Below are positions 8,985 to 16,925 of a stretch of 64,000 bases of DNA, piece by piece. Under the pieces are notes generated by a model. The model saw only the letters and a program-made list of their open reading frames with translations. It was not told the origin of the DNA and ran no database searches. A program made the position numbers and the translations under genes. Position 1 is the first letter of the stretch; the number at the start of each line of letters is the position of its first letter. The DNA is from Flexivirga aerilata (GTDB lineage: Bacteria > Actinomycetota > Actinomycetes > Actinomycetales > Dermatophilaceae): positions 1,302,001 through 1,366,000 of the forward strand of contig NZ_JABENB010000001.1 in assembly GCF_013002715.1 (NCBI RefSeq). The letters are read 5' to 3'.

Positions 8985-9902
8985 ATGTCAGCTCTCCCAT
9001 CACCCGCGCCCCGCAAACTCGGCGTGATCTTCACCACCGCGCAGGCCGAGCGCGCCGGAGTGAGCCGCCGGCAACTCGCCGGGCCCGACTATCGCCAGCT
9101 GATACGCGGCAGCTATTGGCGGGTCGGCTCAGCGCCCACTCTCGGCCAGCGGGTTCGTTACCTGCTCGCGACCTTGCCCGCCGCGCGGTTTGCTTCGCAT
9201 CACACCGCCGCATCGCTCTGGGGAGCGGTGACGCCGATGGCCTCCGACATACACCTCGGCACTCGTAAACGCCGGCACACCGAGCATCGCGGGGTGCGGT
9301 TTCACTTCTACACGCATGCGCCGGAACTGTTGATGGTCAAGGGAATTGCGGTGACCAGCCCGCGCCAGACCTTCCTTGATCTGGCCGCCCATCTCGAGTT
9401 CATCGACTTGCTGATCCTGGGTGATTCGCTGGTGCGCCGTGCGCGGGTCACGCCGGCCCAACTCATCGACTTCGTCGCCGACAAGCATTCGACCGGTGCG
9501 GCGAAGGCTCGCGAGGTCGCCCACTTCGTGCGCGCCAGGGTCGACTCTCCCAACGAGTCGCGACTCCGTCTGCTGATGGTCAGTGCCGGTTTCCCGGAGC
9601 CGGTCGTCAATCACGTCGTGCGCATCGGCGCGCGGTGGCGCGAAATCGACATGAGCTATCCGAAGCTGAAGCTCGCGTTCGAGTTCGACGGTCGGCACCA
9701 CATCGAGCGCGAGCAGCAATGGGAAGCCGACATACTGCGTCGCGAGGAAGTGGAGGCGATCGGCTGGCGCTTCATCGTGATCACTTCGACCTCGATGTAT
9801 GCCGACCCGCTCGCCGTTCTGGGACGGATCGTCGATGCCGTCCAGCTCGCGTCCGGCGTACGGCTGCGAATCGGTGACGGGTGGCGGCGGCACTTCGGCT
9901 GA
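8985..9902 (+). CDS. DUF559 (Vsr-like) nuclease-domain protein with AbiEi-type N-terminus
   Basis: A 305-residue protein of a family common in Actinobacteria. Residues about 10-60 form an AbiEi antitoxin-like winged-helix region (FTTAQAERAGVSRRQLAG). Residues about 188-285 are a DUF559/Vsr-like endonuclease fold with candidate active-site residues E191 (SPNESRLR), D222 (REIDMSYP), E233/D235 (AFEFDGRHH) and E248/R252 in the following helix. No partner toxin gene is adjacent. The gene sits between two arrays of one 51-bp hairpin repeat and splits the menG-menJ pair. There is no convincing ribosome binding site, and the start codon lies in a degenerate repeat copy. Activity and target are unknown; repeat mobility or defence are hypotheses. 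Confidence 0.8.
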   Translation: MSALPSPAPRKLGVIFTTAQAERAGVSRRQLAGPDYRQLIRGSYWRVGSAPTLGQRVRYLLATLPAARFASHHTAASLWGAVTPMASDIHLGTRKRRHTEHRGVRFHFYTHAPELLMVKGIAVTSPRQTFLDLAAHLEFIDLLILGDSLVRRARVTPAQLIDFVADKHSTGAAKAREVAHFVRARVDSPNESRLRLLMVSAGFPEPVVNHVVRIGARWREIDMSYPKLKLAFEFDGRHHIEREQQWEADILRREEVEAIGWRFIVITSTSMYADPLAVLGRIVDAVQLASGVRLRIGDGWRRHFG

Positions 9903-9924
9903 TCGCAGCCGCTCGCGCCGGGGG

Positions 9925-10065
9925 CGTGCAGAAGTCGCGACGGGCGCGGGGTGCGCACGCGGATCGGCCTGGGGGCGTGCAGAAGTCGCGACGGTCGCGG
10001 GGTGCGCACGCGGATCGGCCCGGGGGCGTGCAGAAGTCGCGACGGTCGCGGGCTACGCACGAAGC
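9925..10065 (+). repeat. Array of three 51-bp hairpin repeats downstream of the DUF559 gene
   Basis: Copies start at 9925, 9976 and 10027, the same 51-bp period and orientation as the array at 8669-8923. Copies 2 and 3 carry the perfect inner hairpin CGCGACGGTCGCG. The outer GTGC/GCAC pairing is kept although the right arm reads GCGCAC here. The first copy begins 23 bp after the DUF559 stop codon. With the upstream array it flanks the gene as long direct repeats. Confidence 0.95.
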
Positions 10066-10094
10066 GCAGGAAAGCGCAGGCAGCCCCCGCCCCA

Positions 10095-10113
10095 AGCGGT
10101 TAGGCTCGCCTAA
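10095..10113. promoter_or_regulatory. Candidate DtxR/IdeR-type iron box upstream of menJ
   Basis: AGCGGTTAGGCTCGCCTAA contains the palindrome TTAGGC-TC-GCCTAA and agrees at about 15 of 19 positions with the streptomycete iron box as I recall it (TTAGGTTAGGCTCACCTAA). It lies 76 bp before the menJ start. The weak first three positions lower certainty; binding is inferred. Confidence 0.4.
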
Positions 10114-10188
10114 GTAGGTCCGGATCGGCCGCTGGGAATACAGTGCATGGGTTAGTGAACGTCTTCACAAGGTAGAAAGATTCACCCC

Positions 10189-11502
10189 GTGAGCCTCCCC
10201 GGCGTTATCCCTGCCCCGGACGAGAGCGCCGACGTCATCGTCGTCGGCGCCGGCCCCGGTGGATCCGCAACCGCCGCCTACCTCGCGATGGCCGGCCTCG
10301 ACGTGCTGTTGCTCGAGAAGACGCACTTCCCCCGCGAGAAGGTGTGCGGCGACGGTCTCACCCCGCGCGCGGTGCGCGAGCTGATCACGCTCGGCATCCC
10401 GACGCCGGAGGACGACGGCTGGATCAAGAACAAGGGGCTGCGCATCATCGGCGGCGGCATGCGGCTGCAGCTCGACTGGCCCGACGTGGCGAGCTTCCCG
10501 CCATACGGCCTGGTGCGCACCCGGCAGGACTTCGACGACATCCTCGCCAAGCATGCGGTCAAGCACGGCGCGCGCCTGCGTGAGGGCGTCAACGTCGGCG
10601 GCGCGATCCGGGACGACAAGACCGGCGCGATCATCGGTGTCGAGGCCAAGGAGATGGGGCAGAACGACCGCCCCACCGGCAAGCAGCTGACCTTCCGGGC
10701 GCCGCTGGTGATCGCCGCCGACGGCAACTCTTCGCGGCTGTCGCTCGCGATGGGCCGCGACAAGCGCGACGACCGCCCGATGGGCGTCGCGGTGCGGGCC
10801 TACTACACCAGCCCGCGCACCGACGACGACTATCTGGAGTCGTGGCTGGAGCTGTGGTCCAAGGACAAGCAGGGCAAGCGGGTCCTGCTGCCCGGCTACG
10901 GCTGGATCTTCGGTGTGGGTGACGGCACGAGCAACCTCGGCCTCGGAATCCTCAACACCTCCAGTGCCTTCGGCAAGACCGACTACAAGGACGTCATGCG
11001 TCAGTGGGTCGCGACGATGCCGGAGGAGTGGACCTTCAACGACGAGACCATCACCGGCCCGATCCGCGGCGCGGCCCTGCCGATGGGCTTCAACCGCCAG
11101 CCGCACTATGCCGACGGCCTGCTGCTCGTCGGTGACGCGGGCGGCATGGTCAACCCGTTCAACGGTGAGGGCATCGCCTACGCGATGGAGTCCGGCCGCC
11201 TGGCCGCCGAGGTCATCGCGCAGGCGTTCGGCCGCACCGACGACGCCGGTCGCGAGCGCGTGCTGCAGTCCTACCCGAAGGTGATGAAGGACGCCCTGGG
11301 CGGCTACTTCACCGTCGGCCGGCTCTTCGCGCAGCTGATCGGTCACCCCGAGGTGATGAAATTCGCGGTGCGCTACGGGTTGCCGCGCAAGACGATGATG
11401 CAGATGCTGCTGAAGGTGATGGCCAACCTCGGCGACGAGCACGGCGGCAAACTCGACGACCGCGTCATGGCGGTCCTGTCGAGGATGGTGCCCGCGGCAT
11501 GA
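10189..11502 (+). CDS. menJ: Geranylgeranyl-reductase-family flavoprotein, menaquinone reductase MenJ-like
   Basis: A 437-residue FAD protein. It has the Rossmann motif VIVVGAGPGGSATAAYLAMAG (residues 16-36), EKTHFPREKVCGDGLTPRAV typical of geranylgeranyl reductases, and LLVGDAGGMVNPFNGEGIAYAMESG near residue 310. Placed between menG and nuoA, it most likely saturates one isoprene unit of menaquinone, like mycobacterial MenJ. The GTG start has only a weak ribosome binding site. The upstream region 10066-10188 holds a candidate iron box and presumably the promoter for the quinone/nuo block; the gene ends 41 bp before nuoA. Confidence 0.85.
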   Translation: MSLPGVIPAPDESADVIVVGAGPGGSATAAYLAMAGLDVLLLEKTHFPREKVCGDGLTPRAVRELITLGIPTPEDDGWIKNKGLRIIGGGMRLQLDWPDVASFPPYGLVRTRQDFDDILAKHAVKHGARLREGVNVGGAIRDDKTGAIIGVEAKEMGQNDRPTGKQLTFRAPLVIAADGNSSRLSLAMGRDKRDDRPMGVAVRAYYTSPRTDDDYLESWLELWSKDKQGKRVLLPGYGWIFGVGDGTSNLGLGILNTSSAFGKTDYKDVMRQWVATMPEEWTFNDETITGPIRGAALPMGFNRQPHYADGLLLVGDAGGMVNPFNGEGIAYAMESGRLAAEVIAQAFGRTDDAGRERVLQSYPKVMKDALGGYFTVGRLFAQLIGHPEVMKFAVRYGLPRKTMMQMLLKVMANLGDEHGGKLDDRVMAVLSRMVPAA

Positions 11503-11543
11503 GCGGCACCGTGAGCAAAGACGCTCGGAAGGAGTCATAGGCG

Positions 11544-11909
11544 ATGGACTATTCCTACGCACCGCTGCTGTTCTTCGCAGGCATCGGCGCGGCGTTCGCC
11601 ATCTTCTCGGTGGTGGGCGCCGGATCCCTCGCGGGACCCAAGCGCTACAACCGCGCCAAGGTCGACGCCTACGAGTGCGGCATCCAGCCGAGCCCGCAGC
11701 CCGAGGGCGGCGGCCGCGTGCCGATCAAGTACTACCTGACGGCGATGCTGTTCATCATCTTCGACATCGAGTCGGTGTTCCTCTACCCGTTCGCGGTGTC
11801 GTTCGACCGTCTCGGCCTGTTCGCGCTGATCGAGATGGTGCTCTTCGTGCTGACCGTCTTCGTCGCCTACGCATTCGTATGGCGCCGCGGCGGCCTCGAG
11901 TGGGATTGA
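11544..11909 (+). CDS. nuoA: NADH-quinone oxidoreductase subunit A (operon 1)
   Basis: A 121-residue membrane subunit with three transmembrane helices. The loop YECGIQPSPQ carries the conserved Glu-Cys, and FIIFDIESVFLYPFAVSFD is the family hallmark in helix 2. It forms part of the junction between the peripheral and membrane arms near the quinone site. AAGGAG lies 13 bp before the ATG. It is the first gene of a complete 14-gene operon with 12-bp or shorter gaps and many start-stop overlaps. Confidence 0.97.
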   Translation: MDYSYAPLLFFAGIGAAFAIFSVVGAGSLAGPKRYNRAKVDAYECGIQPSPQPEGGGRVPIKYYLTAMLFIIFDIESVFLYPFAVSFDRLGLFALIEMVLFVLTVFVAYAFVWRRGGLEWD

Positions 11910-11921
11910 GGTAATCGCAGA

Positions 11922-12476
11922 ATGGGAATCGAGGAGAAGCTCCCCGCGGGCTTCCTGCTGACCACCGTCGAGCAGGTCGCCGGCTACATGCGCAAGAGCT
12001 CGGTCTGGCCCGCGACGTTCGGTCTGGCCTGCTGCGCCATCGAGATGATGGCCGTCGGCACCCCCGACTACGACATCGCCCGCTTCGGCATGGAGCGCTT
12101 CAGCGCCACCCCGCGGCAGGCCGACCTGATGATCGTCGCCGGCCGGGTGAGCCAGAAGATGGCCCCGGTCGTCCGCCAGGTCTACGACCAGATGCCCGAG
12201 CCCAAGTGGGTCATCTCGATGGGTGTGTGTGCCAGCTCCGGCGGCATGTTCAACAACTACGCGATCGTCCAGGGGGTCGACCACGTCATACCGGTCGACA
12301 TCTATCTGCCCGGGTGTCCGCCGCGGCCGGAGATGCTGCTCAACTCGATCCTCGAGCTGCACAAGCAGATCCAGGGCGGCAAGCTCGGCGTCAATCGCGT
12401 CGAGGCGGCCCGCGCGGCCGAGCAGGCTGCTCTGACCGCCACCCCGACCCACCAGATGAAGGGGCTGCTGGCCTGA
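11922..12476 (+). CDS. nuoB: NADH-quinone oxidoreductase subunit B (operon 1)
   Basis: A 184-residue subunit holding iron-sulfur cluster N2, the last electron carrier before menaquinone. The four cluster ligands are present: the adjacent pair in [10 protein letters not shown] (around residue 38), VCASSGGMF (around 103) and PGCPPRPEM (around 132). The gene lies 12 bp after nuoA and overlaps nuoC by one base (TGATG). A distinct second copy (nuoB2) is at 56681, with a different N-terminus and a shorter, differently composed tail. Confidence 0.97.
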   Translation: MGIEEKLPAGFLLTTVEQVAGYMRKSSVWPATFGLACCAIEMMAVGTPDYDIARFGMERFSATPRQADLMIVAGRVSQKMAPVVRQVYDQMPEPKWVISMGVCASSGGMFNNYAIVQGVDHVIPVDIYLPGCPPRPEMLLNSILELHKQIQGGKLGVNRVEAARAAEQAALTATPTHQMKGLLA

Positions 12477-13240
12477 TGACTGACGACAGCAGCAAGCCTG
12501 ACCAGCCGGCCGCCGAGGCGACCACCACCGACGCCGTCGGCGCCGGCGAACTCGCCCGCCAGGCCGAGCCGGGCGCGCCCGTGCGCGTGGCCGAGCGTCG
12601 CGGCATGTTCGGCTCCTCGCTCGGCAACGACACCAGCGGCTATGGCGGCCTCGACCGCACCGTCTACTTCCCGGGTGCCGCGGCGCGCCCCTACGGCGGC
12701 TACTTCGACCAGGTCGCCGACTCGCTGGAGAGCGCGCTGCAGGCGCGCGGCGGCGACTACGCGGCGGCCGTGCAGTATGTCGTGGTCGACCGCGGCGAAC
12801 TCACCTTCTTCGTGGCCCGCGAGCACCTGCCCGCCGTCGCCCAGGCGCTGCGCGACGAGCCCGCGCTGCGCTTCGAGACCTGCATGGGCGTCTCGGGCGT
12901 GCACTACCCGCAGGAGACCGGCCGCGAGCTTCACGCGGTCTACCACTTCCACTCGATCACCAACGGCAGCAGGCGCATTCGCGTGGAGGTCGCCGTGCCC
13001 GAGGGTGACGCGCACATTCCGACGATCGTCCCGACCTACCCCGGCGCCGACTGGCACGAGCGGGAGACCTGGGACATGTTCGGGATCGAGTTCGACGGCC
13101 ACCCGTCGTTGACCCGCATCCTCATGCCGGACGACTGGCCCGGCCACCCGCAGCGCAAGGACTACCCGCTCGGCGGCATCCCGGTGGAGTACAAGGGCGC
13201 CACCGTGCCGCCGGCGGACGACCGGAGGTCTTACAAATGA
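12476..13240 (+). CDS. nuoC: NADH-quinone oxidoreductase subunit C (operon 1)
   Basis: A 254-residue peripheral-arm subunit. A polar, Ala/Asp-rich N-terminal stretch (about 50 residues) precedes the conserved domain, which ends with the signature [42 protein letters not shown]. It packs against NuoD and NuoB at the quinone module. ATG 12476 overlaps the nuoB stop, and its own stop overlaps the nuoD start (ATGA at 13237). It is about 80 residues longer than NuoC2, mostly at the N-terminus. Confidence 0.97.
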   Translation: MTDDSSKPDQPAAEATTTDAVGAGELARQAEPGAPVRVAERRGMFGSSLGNDTSGYGGLDRTVYFPGAAARPYGGYFDQVADSLESALQARGGDYAAAVQYVVVDRGELTFFVAREHLPAVAQALRDEPALRFETCMGVSGVHYPQETGRELHAVYHFHSITNGSRRIRVEVAVPEGDAHIPTIVPTYPGADWHERETWDMFGIEFDGHPSLTRILMPDDWPGHPQRKDYPLGGIPVEYKGATVPPADDRRSYK

Positions 13241-13326
13241 GCGCCGACCGAGCCGAGGACACGAGCGAGGTACGAGTGAGGCCCGCAGGCGAGGGCAGAG
13301 GCGCGACGGAAGGCATGAGCGCCGAC
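13237..13326. repeat. 78-bp insertion-like segment with 12-bp direct repeats at the nuoD start
   Basis: ATGAGCGCCGAC occurs at 13237-13248 and again at 13315-13326, exactly 78 bp (26 codons) apart. Between them is a low-complexity GAG/CGAG-rich stretch, including GTACGAGTGAGGCCCGCAGG, that resembles dispersed repeats of Micrococcales rather than nuoD. It is read in frame as [20 protein letters not shown]. It looks like a repeat insertion with target duplication, or a duplicated start region. Confidence 0.6.
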
Positions 13327-14679
13327 AGCGCACAGGCACAGGCCCAGTCCGACCCGTATGGCGCCACCACGCACGACGTGGACGAGGACACCCCGGTGCT
13401 CAACGCCGTCGGCGGCGACTGGGACGAACTCGTCGACGAGGCCACCGCGCTCCACGAGGAGCGGATCGTGGTCAACATGGGGCCGCAGCACCCGTCGACC
13501 CACGGCGTGCTCCGGCTGATCCTCGAACTCGACGGTGAGACGGTCACCGAGGCCCGCGCGGGCATCGGCTACCTGCACACCGGCATCGAGAAGAACATGG
13601 AGTTCCGCACCTGGACCCAGGGCGTGACCTTCTGCACCCGCATGGACTACGTCATGCCGATCTTCAACGAGGCGTCCTACTGCCTCGCGGTCGAGAAGGC
13701 GCTCGGCATCACCGACCAGATCCCGGAGCGGGCGCAGACCATCCGGGTGCTGATGATGGAGTTCAACCGGATCGCCTCCCACCTGGTGGCGCTCGCGACC
13801 GGCGGCATGGAGATGGGCGCGACCACGGTCATGACCATCGGATTCCGTGAGCGTGAGCGCATCCTGTCGATCTTCGAGATGATCACCGGCCTGCGGATGA
13901 ACAACGCCTACATCCGCCCCGGCGGTGTGGCGACCGACATCCCGGCCGGCACGATCGACAAGATCCGCGAGACGATCCCGTTGGTGCGCAAGGGGATTGG
14001 CGAGCTCGAGGCGCTGCTCAACGAGAACCCGATCCTCAAGGGCCGCACGGTCGACGTCGGCTACCTCGACCTCTCCGGCTGTATGGCGCTGGGCATCACC
14101 GGACCGATGCTGCGCGCGGCCGGGCTCCCGCACGACCTGCGCAAGGCCGAGCCCTACTGCGGTTACGAGACCTACGACTTCGACATCCCGACCCGCGACA
14201 CGTGCGACGCCTACGGGCGTCTGCGGGTGCGCATCGACGAGATGCACGAGTCGCTGAAAATCGTCGAGCAGGCGGTCGACCGCCTGGACGCGGGCCCGGG
14301 CCCGGTCATGGTCGCGGACAAGAAGATCGCCTGGCCGGCGCAGCTGGCCGTCGGCTCGGACGGTCAGGGCAACAGCCTCGACCACATCCGCGAGATCATG
14401 GGCGAGTCGATGGAGTCGCTCATCCACCACTTCAAGCTGGTCACCGAGGGCTTCCGCGTCCCGCCGGGCCAGGCGTACGCCGCGGTGGAGAGCCCCAAGG
14501 GCGAGATGGGTTGCCACGTCGTCTCCGACGGCGGCACCCGCCCCTACCGGGTGCACTTCCGGGACCCGTCCTTCAACAACCTGCAGGCCGTGGCCGCGAC
14601 CGCCGAGGGCGGCTCGGTCGCCGACGTGATCGTCGCCGTGGCCAGCATCGACCCCGTGATGGGTGGTGTGGACCGATGA
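13237..14679 (+). CDS. nuoD: NADH-quinone oxidoreductase subunit D (operon 1)
   Basis: A 480-residue 49-kDa-type subunit contributing the menaquinone-binding pocket. The conserved block [22 protein letters not shown] starts near residue 78, with [21 protein letters not shown] soon after and the C-terminal [11 protein letters not shown] block intact. The first 26 codons (13237-13314) look like an inserted element: the 12 bases ATGAGCGCCGAC occur at both 13237 and 13315, and the second ATG could be the ancestral start. It is the only nuoD in the window; the second complex I cluster lacks one. Confidence 0.97.
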   Translation: MSADRAEDTSEVRVRPAGEGRGATEGMSADSAQAQAQSDPYGATTHDVDEDTPVLNAVGGDWDELVDEATALHEERIVVNMGPQHPSTHGVLRLILELDGETVTEARAGIGYLHTGIEKNMEFRTWTQGVTFCTRMDYVMPIFNEASYCLAVEKALGITDQIPERAQTIRVLMMEFNRIASHLVALATGGMEMGATTVMTIGFRERERILSIFEMITGLRMNNAYIRPGGVATDIPAGTIDKIRETIPLVRKGIGELEALLNENPILKGRTVDVGYLDLSGCMALGITGPMLRAAGLPHDLRKAEPYCGYETYDFDIPTRDTCDAYGRLRVRIDEMHESLKIVEQAVDRLDAGPGPVMVADKKIAWPAQLAVGSDGQGNSLDHIREIMGESMESLIHHFKLVTEGFRVPPGQAYAAVESPKGEMGCHVVSDGGTRPYRVHFRDPSFNNLQAVAATAEGGSVADVIVAVASIDPVMGGVDR

Positions 14680-15593
14680 GTCATCCCAGTGAGAAGGGTC
14701 TCGATACGGCCTCGCCGAGCGGCTCGGCCTCCTCGACCAGCGTGGGAGACCCGCAGGTCGAGCGCGACCTCGACCCGGCGTTCCACGAGCTGACCCCGCT
14801 GCAGCCGAGCTCGGAGCCCTACACCGAGCAGCAGCTGGCGCAGCTCAACGCCGACTCCGACGCGATCATCGCCCGCTACCCGGTGAAGCGCTCGGCGCTG
14901 CTGCCGATGCTGCACCTGGTGCAGAGCATCGACGGCTACGTCACCGGCCGCGGCGTCACCTTCTGCGCCGAGAAGCTCGACCTCACCGACGCCGACGTGG
15001 CCGGTGTGGCGACCTTCTACACCCAGTACAAGCGCCACCCCAACGGCGAGTACACCGTCGGTGTCTGCACCAACACGCTCTGCGCGATCATGGGCGGCGA
15101 CCTGATCTTCGACGCGGTCTCCGAGCACCTCGGCATCGGGCACGACGAGACCACCGAGGACGGCAAGGTCACCCTCGAGCGCGTCGAGTGCAACGCGGCG
15201 TGCGACTACGCGCCGGTCGTCATGGCCAACTGGGAGTTCGTCGACAACCAGACGCCGGAGTCGGCGATCCGGCTGGTCGACGACCTGCGCGCCGGCAAGC
15301 CGGTCAGGCCGACCCGTGGCCCGGACCGCGTCTGCACCTTCAAGCAGGTCTCCCGCACGCTCGCCGGTTTCCCCGACGGCCTCGCCGACGAGGGCGTCGG
15401 CGCGGGCGGCCCGAGCCTGGAGGGCCTGAAGCTGGCCAAGGAGAAGGGCTGGCACGCACCGCGGTCGGCCGACGAGGTCAGCGAGCAGGACCAGGCGCAA
15501 ACTTCCGGCGCGGATGCCAATCCGCAGCCGGGAGAAGAGTTTTCCAGCGCTGACAGCGACGGCTCCGTGCCGCCCGCGAAGGAAGCCGAGTAA
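14676..15593 (+). CDS. nuoE: NADH-quinone oxidoreductase subunit E (operon 1)
   Basis: A 305-residue thioredoxin-like [2Fe-2S] subunit of the NADH-input module. The four cysteine ligands are seen in [13 protein letters not shown] (around residues 130-136) and [14 protein letters not shown] (around 171-175). It is longer than the roughly 160-residue E. coli protein. The acidic/Ser-rich C-terminal tail after about residue 255 is low complexity, and the first 30 residues come from a REP-like palindromic element (14697-14752). ATG 14676 overlaps the nuoD stop. Confidence 0.95.
   Translation: MSHPSEKGLDTASPSGSASSTSVGDPQVERDLDPAFHELTPLQPSSEPYTEQQLAQLNADSDAIIARYPVKRSALLPMLHLVQSIDGYVTGRGVTFCAEKLDLTDADVAGVATFYTQYKRHPNGEYTVGVCTNTLCAIMGGDLIFDAVSEHLGIGHDETTEDGKVTLERVECNAACDYAPVVMANWEFVDNQTPESAIRLVDDLRAGKPVRPTRGPDRVCTFKQVSRTLAGFPDGLADEGVGAGGPSLEGLKLAKEKGWHAPRSADEVSEQDQAQTSGADANPQPGEEFSSADSDGSVPPAKEAE
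14697..14752. repeat. REP-like palindromic element translated inside the nuoE N-terminus
   Basis: The segment opens with GGTCTCGATACGG and closes with CTCGACCAGCG...GGGAGACC, so its ends are inverted (GGTCTC/GAGACC). A perfect central hairpin GCCGAGC-g-GCTCGGC lies at 14714-14728. From memory, elements of this GGTCTCGATACG...CTCGACCA form are dispersed between genes in many Micrococcales genomes. Here it is read in frame as [17 protein letters not shown]. Confidence 0.7.
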
Positions 15594-15599
15594 GACGAC

Positions 15600-16925
15600 A
15601 TGGCAACGACGCTCACCCCGATCCTCACCAAGTTCTGGGACGCCCCGCAGTCCTGGACCCTCGACACCTACGTCGACAACGAGGGCTACAAGGCGCTCGA
15701 CAAGGCCCTTGCGATGAAGCCCGAGGACCTGGTCGCGATGACCAAGGACTCCGGGCTGCGCGGCCGCGGCGGCGCCGGCTTCCCGACCGGCATGAAGTGG
15801 TCGTTCCTGCCTCCGCCCGACGGCGGCCCTCGCTACCTGGTGGTCAACGCCGACGAGTCCGAGCCGGGCACCTGCAAGGACATCCCGCTGATGATGGCGG
15901 CGCCGCACTTCCTCATCGAGGGTGTCGCGATCACGTCATACGCCATCGGCTGCCACCACGCGTTCATCTACCTGCGCGGCGAGACCGTGCACGTCTACCG
16001 CCGGCTGCTGCGCGCGGTCGAGGAGGCGTATGCCGCGGGTCACCTCGGCAAGAACATCCACGGCAGCGGCTTCGACCTCGAGGTCACCGTGCACGCCGGC
16101 GCCGGCGCCTACATCTGCGGCGAGGAGACCGCGCTGCTCGACAGCCTGGAGGGCCGTCGCGGCCAGCCGCGCCTGAAGCCGCCGTTCCCGGCGGTCGCCG
16201 GTCTCTACGCGCGACCCACCGTGGTGAACAACGTTGAGTCGATCGCCTCCGTGCCGCCGATCGTGCTGCACGGCCAGGACTGGTTCGGCGACATGGGCAC
16301 CGAGAAGTCCAAGGGCTTCGGCATCTTCAGCCTGTCCGGTCACGTGACCCGCCCGGGCCAGTACGAAGCGCCGCTCGGCATCACGCTGCGCGAGCTGCTC
16401 GACATGGCGGGCGGCATCCGGAGCGGCCACCGGCTGAAGTTCTGGACGCCCGGCGGCTCGTCGACGCCGATCTTCACCGACGAGCACCTCGACGTGCCGC
16501 TCGACTTCGAGTCGGTGGCCGCGGCCGGGTCGATGCTCGGCACCCGCGCGCTGCAGATCTTCGACGAGACCGTCTCGGTCGTGCGCGCGGTCAGCCGGTG
16601 GATCGAGTTCTACGCCCACGAGTCGTGCGGCAAGTGCACCCCGTGCCGGGAGGGCACGTTCTGGCTGAAGCAGATCCTGGTGCGCCTGGAGCACGGCAAG
16701 GGCACCCAGGAAGACATCGACAAGCTGGTCGACATCTGCGACAACATCCTGGGCCGCAGCTTCTGCGCGCTCGGCGACGGCGCGACCAGCCCGGTGACCT
16801 CCGCCGTGCAGTACTTCCGCGAAGAGTTCGAGACCGGCATGCACACCCCGTGGTGGGAGGCGTTCCCGCCGGAACGCTCGGTGCTCTTCGATGCTTCGAC
16901 CGCTAAGGAGACCGCGTCCGTATGA
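15600..16925 (+). CDS. nuoF: NADH-quinone oxidoreductase subunit F (operon 1)
   Basis: A 441-residue NADH- and FMN-binding subunit, the electron entry point of complex [17 protein letters not shown] (around residues 50-65) is the NADH-binding motif, [21 protein letters not shown] the FMN region, and [15 protein letters not shown] (around 340-354) plus SFCALGD (near 384) the [4Fe-4S] N3 ligands. It starts six bases after nuoE and overlaps nuoG by four. No second nuoF exists in the distal cluster. Confidence 0.98.
   Translation: MATTLTPILTKFWDAPQSWTLDTYVDNEGYKALDKALAMKPEDLVAMTKDSGLRGRGGAGFPTGMKWSFLPPPDGGPRYLVVNADESEPGTCKDIPLMMAAPHFLIEGVAITSYAIGCHHAFIYLRGETVHVYRRLLRAVEEAYAAGHLGKNIHGSGFDLEVTVHAGAGAYICGEETALLDSLEGRRGQPRLKPPFPAVAGLYARPTVVNNVESIASVPPIVLHGQDWFGDMGTEKSKGFGIFSLSGHVTRPGQYEAPLGITLRELLDMAGGIRSGHRLKFWTPGGSSTPIFTDEHLDVPLDFESVAAAGSMLGTRALQIFDETVSVVRAVSRWIEFYAHESCGKCTPCREGTFWLKQILVRLEHGKGTQEDIDKLVDICDNILGRSFCALGDGATSPVTSAVQYFREEFETGMHTPWWEAFPPERSVLFDASTAKETASV

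Noticed and set aside
8985..9902. AbiE toxin-antitoxin system
   Set aside because: Only the winged-helix N-terminus resembles AbiEi; no AbiEii nucleotidyltransferase toxin gene adjoins, and the broken nucleotidyltransferase at 47969 is 38 kb away.
8669..10065. CRISPR array
   Set aside because: No repeat-spacer alternation: whole 51-bp units repeat, spacers are near-identical G-rich sequence, and no cas genes are near.
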